Shown here: piece after piece, positions 8,563 to 17,642 of the stretch
Layout of the letters: each line of letters opens with the position of its first letter
How positions within the stretch are numbered: position 1 is the first letter of the stretch
Origin: Chthonomonadaceae bacterium
Lineage (GTDB): Bacteria; Armatimonadota; Chthonomonadetes; Chthonomonadales; Chthonomonadaceae
Assembly (NCBI GenBank): GCA_025352825.1
Contig: JANXSG010000036.1
Span: 1-57,054 of the forward strand
Length of the DNA stretch: 57,054 nucleotides
Direction of reading: 5' to 3'
Program-made: the position numbers and the translations under genes
Notes under the pieces: model-generated
Told to the model about the DNA's origin: nothing
The model's input: only the letters and a program-made list of their open reading frames with translations
Database searches by the model: none

Positions 8563-9636
8563 TTGATTAATATTGCAGTGATTGGATGCGGTCGGTGGGG
8601 TATGAACTATGTACGGCTCCTCCATGAGATGCCTGATATTCGACTTGTTTCTGCATGCGACGGAGACTCTAAACGCCGAGAACTGGCACAGGGCCGATTT
8701 CCTCAGTTAGAGATTCGCGAAAATATGGACACCGTGATGGAAGATAATAATGTTGAAGCTGTGATTATCGCAACTCCTGCGGCCACCCACCATGCAATTG
8801 TGAAGCGAGCGCTGAAAGCCGGAAAGCATGTACTTGTAGAAAAACCTTTGACGACAACTGTAGAAGATGCTGTCGACCTAGAACAGACTGCTGCTGCTGA
8901 AAATCGCCTCCTTATGGTTGGGCTGACTTTCCTATACAACTCTGGCATACAGAAAATGAGAGAAGCAGTTCATGATCCCGCATTTGGAACGATCTACTAT
9001 CTGCATCTCACCAGAACCAACCTCGGGCCGGTACGTCAGGACGTCAGCGCCATATGGGATCTTGCCTCACACGATCTGGCTATCTGCAGCTACCTGCTGG
9101 AGAAAGAACCAATCTGGGTTCAGGCAAATGCAGCGAAAGTGTTAGGTCAAGATCAAGTAGATGTCGCGTTTATCACGTTGGGCTATGCCGATGGCACACT
9201 CGCCAACATCCACGTCAGCTGGGTAGATCCTAATAAAGTGCGCGAGGTTGTTGCTGTGGGTAGCCAACAGCGAATCGTCTTCGACGATTTGAATCCTGGG
9301 GAACCAATCCGAATATATGAGAAGGGAATCTCCGCTTCGCGTCAGGAAGCAAACAGCTTCGGCGATTACCGGCTGCTTACTCACGAGGGCGGCATCTACA
9401 GCCCGAGAATTTCACCGGCAGAGCCGCTGCGAGAACAGGTCGCTCATTTTATCGATTGTATTACTGTAGGCAAACAGCCTGTAAGTGATGCTCGAATGGC
9501 AGTGGAGAATGTCCGACAACTGGCTGCTATAGAAAACTCTCTAAACCTGCAGGGCATGCGAATCCCCATAAAACCGAGTCAGGCAGCGCATGCTGTTTTG
9601 GAGGAATCCAATGTACCACTCGCACGCGCTAGTTGA
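8563..9636 (+). CDS. Gfo/Idh/MocA dehydrogenase, WlbA-like
   Basis: A 357-residue NAD(P)-dependent sugar dehydrogenase. The Rossmann loop is VIGCGRWGMNYVR at the N terminus and the family catalytic motif is LVEKPL near 92. SAIWDLASHDLAICSYLL carries the catalytic His/Asp helix. It starts with TTG, supported by GAGGAG 6 bases upstream. It overlaps the next gene by 26 bases. With the acetyltransferase and DegT aminotransferase that follow, it matches the WlbA-WlbB-WlbC arrangement, in which the 3-position of a UDP-2-acetamido sugar is oxidised, aminated and acetylated. The exact nucleotide sugar is inferred from context. Confidence 0.88.
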   Translation: MINIAVIGCGRWGMNYVRLLHEMPDIRLVSACDGDSKRRELAQGRFPQLEIRENMDTVMEDNNVEAVIIATPAATHHAIVKRALKAGKHVLVEKPLTTTVEDAVDLEQTAAAENRLLMVGLTFLYNSGIQKMREAVHDPAFGTIYYLHLTRTNLGPVRQDVSAIWDLASHDLAICSYLLEKEPIWVQANAAKVLGQDQVDVAFITLGYADGTLANIHVSWVDPNKVREVVAVGSQQRIVFDDLNPGEPIRIYEKGISASRQEANSFGDYRLLTHEGGIYSPRISPAEPLREQVAHFIDCITVGKQPVSDARMAVENVRQLAAIENSLNLQGMRIPIKPSQAAHAVLEESNVPLARAS

Positions 9637-10192
9637 GAGTGAAGATATCGGAGAAAGCACACGAATCTGGGCATTTGCACATGTCATGCGAGGTGCTAAG
9701 ATAGGGAAAAACTGCAATATTGGTGATCACGCTTTTGTAGAGTGTGGCGCTGTGATAGGTGATGACGTAACTATCAAAAATGGGGTTTGTGTTTGGGAGG
9801 GTGTAACGATTGGAAACGGTGTTTTCGTTGGGCCAAATGCAGTTTTCACCAACGATATGTACCCGCGTTCCCCACGCCTCGATGCTGTACAGAACCGATA
9901 TTCCAACAGAGATTGGCTGCGGCGGACACATGTTCATGAAGGTGTCACTATTGGTGCAAACGCGACTATTATTTGCGGAATAACACTCGGTTCATACTGC
10001 TTCATCGGGGCGAGCGCCGTAGTCACTCAAGATGTAAGTTCCCACGCTCGGATGATAGGTTGCCCCGCTCGTGAGAGAGGATTTGTCTGCCGCTGCGCAC
10101 ATACTCTTACCGCTGATAATGCTGATGTCTGGAGCTGCCCGGAATGCCGGCGAAGATATGATAATACGATGAAAGAGATAGGATTTGCCTAA
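9611..10192 (+). CDS. Left-handed beta-helix sugar N-acetyltransferase, WlbB-like
   Basis: A 193-residue hexapeptide-repeat acyltransferase. Turns such as IWAFAHVMRGAKIGKNCNIG, VTIGNGVFVGPNAVF and VTIGANATIICGITLG form the left-handed helix. The C-terminal tail CRCAHTL...WSCPECRRRY carries four cysteines resembling a zinc knuckle, as in WlbB-type enzymes. The start at 9611 (MYHSHALVE) has GGAGG 6 bases upstream and is preferred over an ATG 21 bases earlier that lies inside the upstream gene. The predicted reaction is acetyl-CoA-dependent N-acetylation of the amino group installed by the DegT-family aminotransferase encoded next. It is translationally coupled to the dehydrogenase gene. Its stop codon lies within the long hairpin at 10188-10260. 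Confidence 0.9.
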   Translation: MYHSHALVESEDIGESTRIWAFAHVMRGAKIGKNCNIGDHAFVECGAVIGDDVTIKNGVCVWEGVTIGNGVFVGPNAVFTNDMYPRSPRLDAVQNRYSNRDWLRRTHVHEGVTIGANATIICGITLGSYCFIGASAVVTQDVSSHARMIGCPARERGFVCRCAHTLTADNADVWSCPECRRRYDNTMKEIGFA

Positions 10193-10260
10193 CCCCCAAC
10201 CCCCTTCTCTAACGCAAACGATAAAGCAGTTTGCGTTAGAGAAGGGGGTTGGGGGTTAGG
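10188..10260 (+). repeat. Perfect 32-bp-stem hairpin between operon genes
   Basis: Bases 10188-10219 (CCTAACCCCCAACCCCCTTC continuing to CGCAAAC) are the exact reverse complement of 10229-10260, with a 9-base loop GATAAAGCA. The stop codon TAA of the acetyltransferase gene is inside the left arm. The element ends 23 bases before the next start codon. No U-run follows, so readthrough with RNase III-type processing or mRNA stabilisation is as plausible as termination. Confidence 0.9.
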
Positions 10261-10282
10261 TAAATTGTGAAAGGAATAGTTA

Positions 10283-11437
10283 ATGAATGTCCCGCTTGTA
10301 GATTTACATATCCAGTATGAATCTATTGCTGAGGAGATAGCTGTCGCCACACGGGAAGTGATGGAGCGCGGCGATTTTATTCTGGGAAGAGCAGTGGGTG
10401 CGTTTGAGGAGGAGTTCGCAGATTTCTGTGATGTGAAGCATGTCGTAGGGGTTGCTACCGGTACGGACGCGCTTCATCTGGGAATGCTGGCCTGCGGTAT
10501 TGGCCCGGGTGACGAGGTCATTACTGCAGCCAACTCATTCATTGCTTCTGCTTCCGCTATCTCATTTACCGGAGCAACCCCGGTTTTCGCAGATATCAAC
10601 CCAGACACGTACAATATCGATCCTGGTTCGGTAGAGAAGGCAATCACCTCGCACACCAAAGCAGTAATGCCGGTGCATCTCTACGGGCAACCTGCAGACA
10701 TGGATGCCATTGTTAAACTAGCACGAAGACATAACCTGCGTATTATTGAAGATGCCAGCCAGGCGCATGGAGCTGAATGGAATGGCAAGAGAGTAGGCAG
10801 CTTTGGGGATGTGACAGCCTTCAGTTTTTATCCGGGCAAGAACCTGGGAGCATATGGGGATGGCGGAGCCGCAGCAACTAATAATCCTGAGATCGCTGAA
10901 AAGCTGAAAATGCTTCGAAACTACGGACAGAGCAAGAAGTATCACCACGATTTTCTGGCGTTCAACAGCAGGCTTGATACTTTGCAGGCTGCGATCCTGC
11001 GTGTGAAACTGCGGCGTATGAACGCATGGAACGAGCAAAGAAGACAGGCTGCCCTCATCTATAATCGAATACTTACCTCACTCGACATCTCTCCTCCCTC
11101 GGTTGCGAAAGATGCGCAGTCAGTTTATCATTTGTATGTTATTCGTTCACCACAGCGGGATGCGTTAGTTGAGAGACTAAACGAACGGGGAGTAGGCGCA
11201 GGCGTTCACTATCCCATATCGATCCCTCAACAAAAAGCCTATGCCTCCCTGCGCTATAAGTTAGGTGATTTCCCTCATGCGGAGAAGGCATGTTCGGAGG
11301 TGTTATCGCTGCCAATGTTCCCTGAAATTACAGAAAAACAGATCGAATATGTTTGTGATACTCTTGCAGATATACTGATTGCAGGTAATTTCGTGATTGG
11401 AGTGTCTAACAGACCGGAGCAGCGCATTGCTGCTTGA
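10283..11437 (+). CDS. DegT/DnrJ/EryC1/StrS aminotransferase, WlbC-like
   Basis: A 384-residue PLP-dependent sugar aminotransferase. Visible signatures are [15 protein letters not shown] (phosphate-binding turn), the [11 protein letters not shown] segment, and [16 protein letters not shown] with the PLP lysine at K186. The C-terminal YHLYVIRSP and [14 protein letters not shown] are typical of nucleotide-sugar members. It should transfer an amino group, usually from glutamate, to the 3-keto sugar made by the WlbA-like dehydrogenase. It sits 90 bases after the acetyltransferase gene, across a strong hairpin, and its stop is 20 bases upstream of the next glycosyltransferase gene. The family is certain; the specific sugar is inferred. 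Confidence 0.92.
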   Translation: MNVPLVDLHIQYESIAEEIAVATREVMERGDFILGRAVGAFEEEFADFCDVKHVVGVATGTDALHLGMLACGIGPGDEVITAANSFIASASAISFTGATPVFADINPDTYNIDPGSVEKAITSHTKAVMPVHLYGQPADMDAIVKLARRHNLRIIEDASQAHGAEWNGKRVGSFGDVTAFSFYPGKNLGAYGDGGAAATNNPEIAEKLKMLRNYGQSKKYHHDFLAFNSRLDTLQAAILRVKLRRMNAWNEQRRQAALIYNRILTSLDISPPSVAKDAQSVYHLYVIRSPQRDALVERLNERGVGAGVHYPISIPQQKAYASLRYKLGDFPHAEKACSEVLSLPMFPEITEKQIEYVCDTLADILIAGNFVIGVSNRPEQRIAA

Positions 11438-11457
11438 GGGCTGAACGGAGATCAGAT

Positions 11458-13599
11458 TTGCGAATACTTTTAGGTCCGATGAAGGCTGAAAATGAAGCAG
11501 GCATACGCCATCCCGAGCTTCGATTGGATGACAGTTTCTGCTTTTATGATAACGATTCGGGAAGCTACGCCGAAATTCTGGCGAAGCTGCCTCACGGCTG
11601 GAAACCAGACGTAGTCATTCACTGGAGTCTGGAATACTATTCGCCTCCAAAAGGCATCGATACAGCAGAGTGTCTGACAGCGGCTGTCCTTGGTGACTGG
11701 AATCTTGGCGGCCAGGCAATGCATCTGATGGGCGGGGCTTTCGACGTGCTCATTGCAGACAGAAATGGCTGCGAACGATTAAGATCGGCAGGGTTTACCA
11801 ACGTCATACATGCTCCATTGTGGTCTTACGATCCTAAAGTACACCGTGTACTTCCCAACATACGGCGTGATATCGATATCCTGATGATTGGCAACTTCAA
11901 CCACGAAATCCAGCGGGAACGCGCCCGGTGGATTTCCAGAGTGCTCATGCTTTCAGATAAATACAATGTTTGTATTACCGCAGGATTCTTTGGGGAAGAG
12001 TACACCCAAATGATGAATCGCGCCAAAATAGTGTTCAATCGTAGCGTGCGGGGCGAAATGAATATGCGCGCCTATGAAGCTGCCGCCTGTGGAGCGCTGC
12101 TTTTTAACGAGCGTGAAAATTCTGAAATCAGAGATTTCTTCACCGACCGAGAAGAGTGTGTTCTGTACGGCGACGATGATCTTGAATATCTGCTGGAGTA
12201 CTATCTCAGTCATCCAGAGGAATCAGAGTCCATCGCAAAAGCTGGATCACTTGCCGTTCTGCCTTATACCATGCAGCATCATACTAATCATATCTACGAT
12301 CTTCTGCAATCTGAACTGAATACCCCCAAATTTGAGTCTGCGAAACGGCAGGCATACACGCTTTCCGAGACTGATCGTGAGTACAACGGGCTGTGTCATC
12401 AGCTGCTCACACCGGTGCATCACCCTTTTCAAATTGCGGAAAAGTTAGCCGCTTTGGAAGGAAAGACAACAGATAGCGCGGCCCTGCACAATGCCATAGG
12501 GTGTGCCTTTTCAGGACTCAGCGGACAGGATATTGACGAGAGCTTTCGTGTGATATTTATCGATCAGGCGGTGGCTTGTTTCAAGCAGAGTATCTCAATG
12601 CGGCCGAACTATGCTGTCGCATGGTTTAATCTCGCACAACTTGCTTTAAAGACAAACCTCCCCATTGCCGAGGAGGCGTTGGAACAGACATACAAGCTTC
12701 TTTGCGAATCATTGGTACGTCCCACTCAGTTGATCGGGCCTTTCTATCCAGGAGTTTGGGACGCACTGCGAACAGAGATGGAAAGAGTTTACGGCTGGTT
12801 CCAGCCTGATTCCGTCGACGGCTGTGAGGAGATTCGCCGCCTCATCCTCTGGCTTACCTATGAACAGCTATATGATCTTAACGCTGGAGAAGAACACTGG
12901 GAAATCGCTTATGATTACGCCCATAAAGCTGTTGAAATGCGCCCCGATGTCTTTTCATCTCGCATGAGGCTAGCACGTGCGTTTTGCCAACTGGGCTATT
13001 TGGAAAAGGCATGCGAACAGTACAGGTTTTCTCTTCAAGACCTTCCGTTGAATCCAGAAGCATGGACTGAGCTAGCTCAGATATTAATGATTTTAAAACA
13101 GTACGACGAATGTCACACTTTTATATCTGAACGACGTATTATGCTAAGCGGCTGTCCGGTCTACTTCTGGTGGCGAGAAGAGCTAGAACAGATGGAACAG
13201 AAACTGAACGAATGCAGGACTGCTCTCCCCAAATCACTTACATTGCTGGCGCAGCCAGATTGGAATTTCCCGTCTAGCTGGCAGCCACTTGTACGAAGCT
13301 ATGTCAGGAATTTTCACTCTGGTGATCCCATTCTTCTCATTCTAACATCTTCGCCTGAGAAAATAGATACCGTAGTTAGCGATCTCAGCCGATACCTCAC
13401 CTCTGATTTGAATATTAGCCTGGAAGAAATTCCCGATGTACAACTGGTGATTCACCCGGTAACCGAAGAGGATTGCAGGTATCTGTATAATTCAGCTGAT
13501 GGTTTCATAAAGCTTTCCCCGCAAAACGATACCCCACCTTCACCAATTCGGACACTCTCTCTCGATCAGCTTCCCGAAGCAATAGCACTCTTAGCTTGA
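11458..13599 (+). CDS. CgeB-like glycosyltransferase with TPR region (paralog B)
   Basis: A 713-residue paralog of the protein at 6210, with the same order: glycosyltransferase residues 1-285 (NRAKIVFNRSVRG, NMRAYEAAACGALLFNE, EECVLYGDDDLEYLL), a TPR region about 310-560, and the C-terminal LAQPDWNFPSSWQPLVRSY domain. I chose the TTG at 11458. It aligns exactly with the paralog's start (LRILLGPMKAENE against MHILIGPMKAENE) and has GGAG 8 bases upstream; an earlier TTG at 11434 overlaps the previous stop. It is the last gene of the glycan cluster on this strand. The two copies may act on successive acceptors. No secretion signal is seen. Confidence 0.84.
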   Translation: MRILLGPMKAENEAGIRHPELRLDDSFCFYDNDSGSYAEILAKLPHGWKPDVVIHWSLEYYSPPKGIDTAECLTAAVLGDWNLGGQAMHLMGGAFDVLIADRNGCERLRSAGFTNVIHAPLWSYDPKVHRVLPNIRRDIDILMIGNFNHEIQRERARWISRVLMLSDKYNVCITAGFFGEEYTQMMNRAKIVFNRSVRGEMNMRAYEAAACGALLFNERENSEIRDFFTDREECVLYGDDDLEYLLEYYLSHPEESESIAKAGSLAVLPYTMQHHTNHIYDLLQSELNTPKFESAKRQAYTLSETDREYNGLCHQLLTPVHHPFQIAEKLAALEGKTTDSAALHNAIGCAFSGLSGQDIDESFRVIFIDQAVACFKQSISMRPNYAVAWFNLAQLALKTNLPIAEEALEQTYKLLCESLVRPTQLIGPFYPGVWDALRTEMERVYGWFQPDSVDGCEEIRRLILWLTYEQLYDLNAGEEHWEIAYDYAHKAVEMRPDVFSSRMRLARAFCQLGYLEKACEQYRFSLQDLPLNPEAWTELAQILMILKQYDECHTFISERRIMLSGCPVYFWWREELEQMEQKLNECRTALPKSLTLLAQPDWNFPSSWQPLVRSYVRNFHSGDPILLILTSSPEKIDTVVSDLSRYLTSDLNISLEEIPDVQLVIHPVTEEDCRYLYNSADGFIKLSPQNDTPPSPIRTLSLDQLPEAIALLA

Positions 13600-13859
13600 C
13601 AGTTTGAGTGGGACAGAAGATATCCTGAGAAAGAGATAAACGCGAAACGGCTCTGTTTCCACAGCGACTCTGCCACTCTTCGCAGAGAGTTTATAGCCTG
13701 GAAATTAATGGAGCGAGAGGCGGGATTTTACTGGAGGATTTAATGATAAGGCTGGAATATCACATTATAGCGTTACTCGCTATGTATTTCTGAGAGGGCG
13801 AGAAATATCTCACCCTCTCTGTTCTTTATCACTGTTTCTGTTCGATCTGATTATTTAAA
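13600..13859. other. Intergenic region between convergent genes
   Basis: This 260-base gap separates the end of the glycan cluster from the convergent pseudopilin gene. It contains one clear hairpin (13792-13819, listed separately). I see no reading frame with family resemblance and no RNA gene. Confidence 0.5.
13792..13819. terminator. Hairpin at a convergent gene junction
   Basis: GAGAGGG, C, GAG, AAATAT, CTC, A, CCCTCTC forms a two-part stem. It lies 40 bases beyond the stop of the pseudopilin gene and could terminate transcription from either side. The T-run after it is short on both strands. Confidence 0.5.
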
Positions 13860-14676
13860 TCAGTCTTTTAACCAATTCACATTCTGATCAACATACTTGA
13901 CCCAGTCTCGGCAGGTCATTGTAGTACCGCCTGCAGAGTAAGATGCATCAGGATTTGCACAGTATTTCAGTTGATCTTCTGTGCTTTTTGGCAGTCCGAA
14001 AATATCCGATCCTAATTTTCCAGCTTTCCACTTAACTGCTTTGGCATGGCCATCGGCAAAGTTCACATTCAGCTGGCCTCCGTGTCTCAGTCCAGCGTTC
14101 GAGGTAAGCGATGTGTAGTATTGGAATATATAGTTTGAGCAGAATGTGTATCTTGGGTTATCACCCGTATCGGAGTAGACCATCATTTCCGCCGGGGCGT
14201 TAATAGATGCTATTGAGATGCCTGGCTCAATGTATCCTCCTGGAAAGCGTATACGCTTTCCAACCATTCCCAGGCGCACACTGCTGAGTATTCCCCAATT
14301 GTATCCATAGCCAATACAACGCTTTTGTGGGTTGATTCCTTCCTGGCCGCCACAGTCGTCCGTTGGAGTTAGTGTCCATTCGGTGCGATCGGGGCAGTAG
14401 AACATTGTGATGCTTTTGACATACGGCTGCAGGATGGCATAGAAGTCGTCTTCTTTACCACTACGATCATGGACAACGGATGGTGCCATCTCATCATAAT
14501 CTTGAACATACATCGCCATTGCGGTGCCGCTCTGTCGGATATTGCTGAGGCACTGTGTTCGCCGAGCGGATTCGCGTGCCTGGGCAAACACCGGGAAAAG
14601 AATGGCCGCCAGAATAGCAATAATCGCAATGACCACGAGCAGCTCAATCAGTGTAAATCCTATCCGAATTCATCAT
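13860..14676 (-). CDS. Type II/IV pseudopilin-like protein with H-X9-DG motif (5' frameshift)
   Basis: A 258-residue open frame begins inside the class III prepilin leader with [19 protein letters not shown]. It contains the exact H-X9-DG motif ([12 protein letters not shown]) of DUF1559-like pseudopilins common in Planctomycetes and Armatimonadota. Upstream in the same frame GFTLIELL is encoded, but reading further back gives TGA TGA. The only start with a ribosome binding site (AGGAG, then ATGATG at 14671-14676) is one base out of frame and stops after ten codons. One extra base near 14660-14670 therefore separates the start from the leader. Either the gene is inactive or the sequence has a single-base error. 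Intact members are exported, processed before F of GFTLIE, and form surface or secretion pseudopili. Confidence 0.8.
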
Positions 14677-14871
14677 TACATCTCTCCTTTTATTGGTATG
14701 TGGTATCGTGAGTGAGAGCATGTCGATCAATCGCATGATCAGCTAGAAAATAGTACAATGTCATAATGCGATTTGCTGCTCTGTTCAAATTGACTTTCTC
14801 CACCCCTGTTAAGAATACCTGTTCCTATATTAACGATTTGTTAAATTATTTATAAAGCAGCGCCTACACGC

Positions 14872-16374
14872 TTAAGAATTCTCACCTTCATCTGTTTCTT
14901 CGGCCCAGTTCAGAAATGTGTTTGCTGTCTCAAGAAGAAGCTCGCGTCGAGAAGATGCCAGCTTATCAAATGAGAGAGGAGCAAACCCCACTCTTTGATT
15001 TCCTGCAAATTTCTCACGATAGCAGTCCACGAATCGCCAGTAGAGGCCATCCCAAATAAGTGTCCAGTCTCCCGCCTGCCAGTCTCCCATGCGCTGCAGA
15101 TAGGCGCTTCCACATATATATGGTTTTGTGGCCATTAGCCCATTATCTGCAAACTGGCTCATCCCGTACACATTCGGAACCATCACCCAGTCGTATGCAT
15201 CGATAAAGAGAGTCATGAACCAGGCGTAGACCTCATCAGGATCGAACTCACATAGAAGCATCAGGCTGCCCAGCACCATCAGCCGTTCGATATGATGGCA
15301 ATATCCGGATGTCAATACGCGATGAATTACCGTGTCGGCTGGCACAAGCCCAGTGGTTCCATTCCAGAAGCTGCTGGGAATCTTTTTTGAGAACCCGAAC
15401 GTATTGCACGTTCGCTGCTTTCCGCCAGCAAAAGTGTACACTCCGTGAATAAATTCTCGCCACCCAATGATCTGTCTGATAAAGCCTTCCAGAGCATTTA
15501 TTGGTACTGCATTTTCAGCCGAGTACTGCATTGCTGCATCGATAACTTCACGCGGTGTTATCAAGCCTATGTTAAGTGCGGGTGTCAGTTTTGAGTGGAA
15601 CAGATTCCCATCTTCCACACGCATAGCATCTTCAAAATCTCCAAATTTTGCTAATCGAAAGGTGAGAAAATCTTCTAATGCTAGCCGTGCTTCCTCATGG
15701 GATGTAGGATAATCGAAGCCGTCCAGTGATCCATACCCATCCGAGAAATGTGCCTTCACCCAAAGTTCTGCTTCTATAACATACTGGTTTTTTGGGAATT
15801 GGCGAGGCGGAGGAACGACCATACTTTTCGGAATCGGTTTGCGGTTATCTTTATCAAAACTCCACTGCCCGCCTTCTGGCTTACCGTGTTCATCCACTAA
15901 TATTTTGAACCGACGTCGCTGCAGAATATAAAATTCCGACATTCGGAATATTTTTCGATCACGGAAATAGTCGTCTAGCTCCGGCTGCGTGGTGAGAAAC
16001 ATCGGGGTGGGCAGAGTTTTTATTGAGAAATGTGGAGTAAAATATTTCTTTATATCACGTTCGAGCCAATCATCCACCACCTCATGGAGCACTATATTTC
16101 TCACTCCATCCTTCTTCATTTTTGATACTGCGTCGGCAAGTGTCGGAAAATCGTGAATACCACAATAGGTTACACACGCACCCGCAGCGCTGAGCTTCAC
16201 CGCAAAAGCTTTCATGGAGGCGCGATGCAGTACTAGTTTTTGTGGATGAAATCGGAACTGTGTAAAATAGAGATGATGTTCTATGAGATATATATGGCTG
16301 TCGGCAGCTTCTTTAAGAATAACTCCGAATAGCTGGTGTGGAAATACTACGAACGCCTTCATAATTTGAACCAT
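14872..16374 (-). CDS. Photolyase/cryptochrome-related protein (PhrB/DPRP family)
   Basis: A 500-residue protein of the deoxyribodipyrimidine photolyase-related family, whose characterised members (PhrB, CryB) bind FAD and repair (6-4) photoproducts or act as photoreceptors. Visible segments are FVVFPHQLFG at the N terminus, the FAD-region FIRQIIGWREFIHGVY, GYCHHIERLMVLGSLMLL, WFMTLFIDAYDWVMVPNVYG and ATKPYICGSAYLQRMGDW. In PhrB the region after this last motif supplies three of four cysteines for a [4Fe-4S] cluster. Here it reads WQAGDWTLIWDGLYWRFVD and has none, so the cluster is probably absent. Either the first methionine or the one at codon 5 (MKAFVVFPHQ) could be the start. The gene is divergent from the aldo/keto reductase. 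Confidence 0.88.
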   Translation of the reverse strand: MVQIMKAFVVFPHQLFGVILKEAADSHIYLIEHHLYFTQFRFHPQKLVLHRASMKAFAVKLSAAGACVTYCGIHDFPTLADAVSKMKKDGVRNIVLHEVVDDWLERDIKKYFTPHFSIKTLPTPMFLTTQPELDDYFRDRKIFRMSEFYILQRRRFKILVDEHGKPEGGQWSFDKDNRKPIPKSMVVPPPRQFPKNQYVIEAELWVKAHFSDGYGSLDGFDYPTSHEEARLALEDFLTFRLAKFGDFEDAMRVEDGNLFHSKLTPALNIGLITPREVIDAAMQYSAENAVPINALEGFIRQIIGWREFIHGVYTFAGGKQRTCNTFGFSKKIPSSFWNGTTGLVPADTVIHRVLTSGYCHHIERLMVLGSLMLLCEFDPDEVYAWFMTLFIDAYDWVMVPNVYGMSQFADNGLMATKPYICGSAYLQRMGDWQAGDWTLIWDGLYWRFVDCYREKFAGNQRVGFAPLSFDKLASSRRELLLETANTFLNWAEETDEGENS

Positions 16375-16640
16375 TACCTTACAATTTCCAAAAAAAATGA
16401 TTGAACAAAAACACTCTGCTGTTCATCTTGTTACCAGATGCTGGATATGAAGAAAGCTGTATGAATTGATCGTCATCAAAGAGAATACCATTTCCACGAG
16501 GATATAGATGAGATTGTGCTGAATAACGTATTATTCATGAACTTTATAGAACGCTTATCCCGGTGGCCAAAATGGCATCACCAGCGGATGTGCGTCGATT
16601 TGATTTTAGATATAATTTACATCGGTAAAAGGAGAATCGA
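16375..16640. promoter_or_regulatory. Divergent promoter region, photolyase-like / aldo-keto reductase
   Basis: A 266-base gap between divergent genes. On the plus strand, TATAAT at 16611-16616 lies just upstream of AAAGGAG and the ATG of the reductase and is a plausible -10 box. No matching -35 box is obvious. Nothing else recognisable is seen. Confidence 0.35.
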
Positions 16641-17555
16641 ATGGCATTAACAAAAAAGCTTCTGGGTCGTACCGGTCTTTGCGTGACACAACTGGGTTAT
16701 GGAGCAATGGAGGTGCGAGGATCGCGGATATGGGGCGGCCGTTCGGTGACAGAAGCACAGGCGGATACTATCCTGAACGCCGTCCTGGACGCCGGTATCA
16801 ACTTCATCGATACTGCCAACGACTACGGCAGGAGTGAAGAGTTCATTGGTAAGTATATCAGCAAACGCCGCAGTGAGTATATCCTTGCAACCAAGTGTGG
16901 CTGTACAGTTGTACACAAAGATGAGAATACCGACGACACTCCCCATGTGTGGACACGTGAAAATCTGTTCCGTGGACTCCATGAGAGTCTGGAGCGAATG
17001 AAGACCGATTATGTGGATATTATGCAGCTTCATAACCCCAGTGTCGAGCAGGTGGAGCAGGGCGATCTGGTTGCAGTACTTCAGGAGATGAAACAACAGG
17101 GGAAAGTACGCTGGATCGGCTGCTCTTCGACACTGCCTCACATCACAACGTGTATTGGCTGGAATGTCTTCGATACATATCAGATTCCCTACTCCGGCCT
17201 GGAACGCACGCATGAGAATGTTATCTCGCTGGCAGCGAAGGCTGGTGCAGGCATCATCGACCGAGGCGGCGTGGCACGTGGCGAACCCGGTGAAGGACTT
17301 GGCGGTGAGGATAAATGGAAGGATTTCGAGGCCGCCAAACTGGACGAGCTCCGTGCACCGGACGAATCCCGCACGGCTTTCTTACTGCGCTTCTTGTTGA
17401 GCCATCCGGATATTCATACGACCATTGTAGGAACACTGAATCCGGCACATCTGCAAGAGAATATTGCCATCGCAGCAAAAGGGCCGCTGTCATCAGAAAT
17501 CTACTCTGAAGCCAAGCGACGACTGGATGCAGCAGGCCAGAGTCCCGCTGCCTAA
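16641..17555 (+). CDS. Aldo/keto reductase
   Basis: A 304-residue TIM-barrel NADPH-dependent oxidoreductase. The catalytic tetrad is visible: D and Y in FIDTANDYGRSEE, K in ILATKCG, and H in MQLHNPS. RTGLCVTQLGYGAM at the N terminus and VGTLNPAHLQENI near the C terminus (NADPH-binding) are family hallmarks. AAAGGAG lies 8 bases before the ATG. It stands alone: divergent from the photolyase-like gene and followed by a terminator. Substrates are probably small aldehydes or sugars; specificity is not readable. Confidence 0.93.
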   Translation: MALTKKLLGRTGLCVTQLGYGAMEVRGSRIWGGRSVTEAQADTILNAVLDAGINFIDTANDYGRSEEFIGKYISKRRSEYILATKCGCTVVHKDENTDDTPHVWTRENLFRGLHESLERMKTDYVDIMQLHNPSVEQVEQGDLVAVLQEMKQQGKVRWIGCSSTLPHITTCIGWNVFDTYQIPYSGLERTHENVISLAAKAGAGIIDRGGVARGEPGEGLGGEDKWKDFEAAKLDELRAPDESRTAFLLRFLLSHPDIHTTIVGTLNPAHLQENIAIAAKGPLSSEIYSEAKRRLDAAGQSPAA

Positions 17556-17563
17556 ACAATCAG

Positions 17564-17594
17564 GTGGGTTAGAAAAATGACTTTTCCTAACCCA
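17564..17594. terminator. Hairpin terminator between convergent genes
   Basis: GTGGGTTAG (17564-17572) pairs with CTAACCCAC (17586-17594) and is flanked inside by A and T tracts (AAAAA/CTTTT). It lies just after the aldo/keto reductase stop, facing the convergent Ntn-hydrolase gene. Confidence 0.7.
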
Positions 17595-17642
17595 CGAACT
17601 TATAATTTTACATTCAAAAAAATAGAAACTCATGTAAACAGG

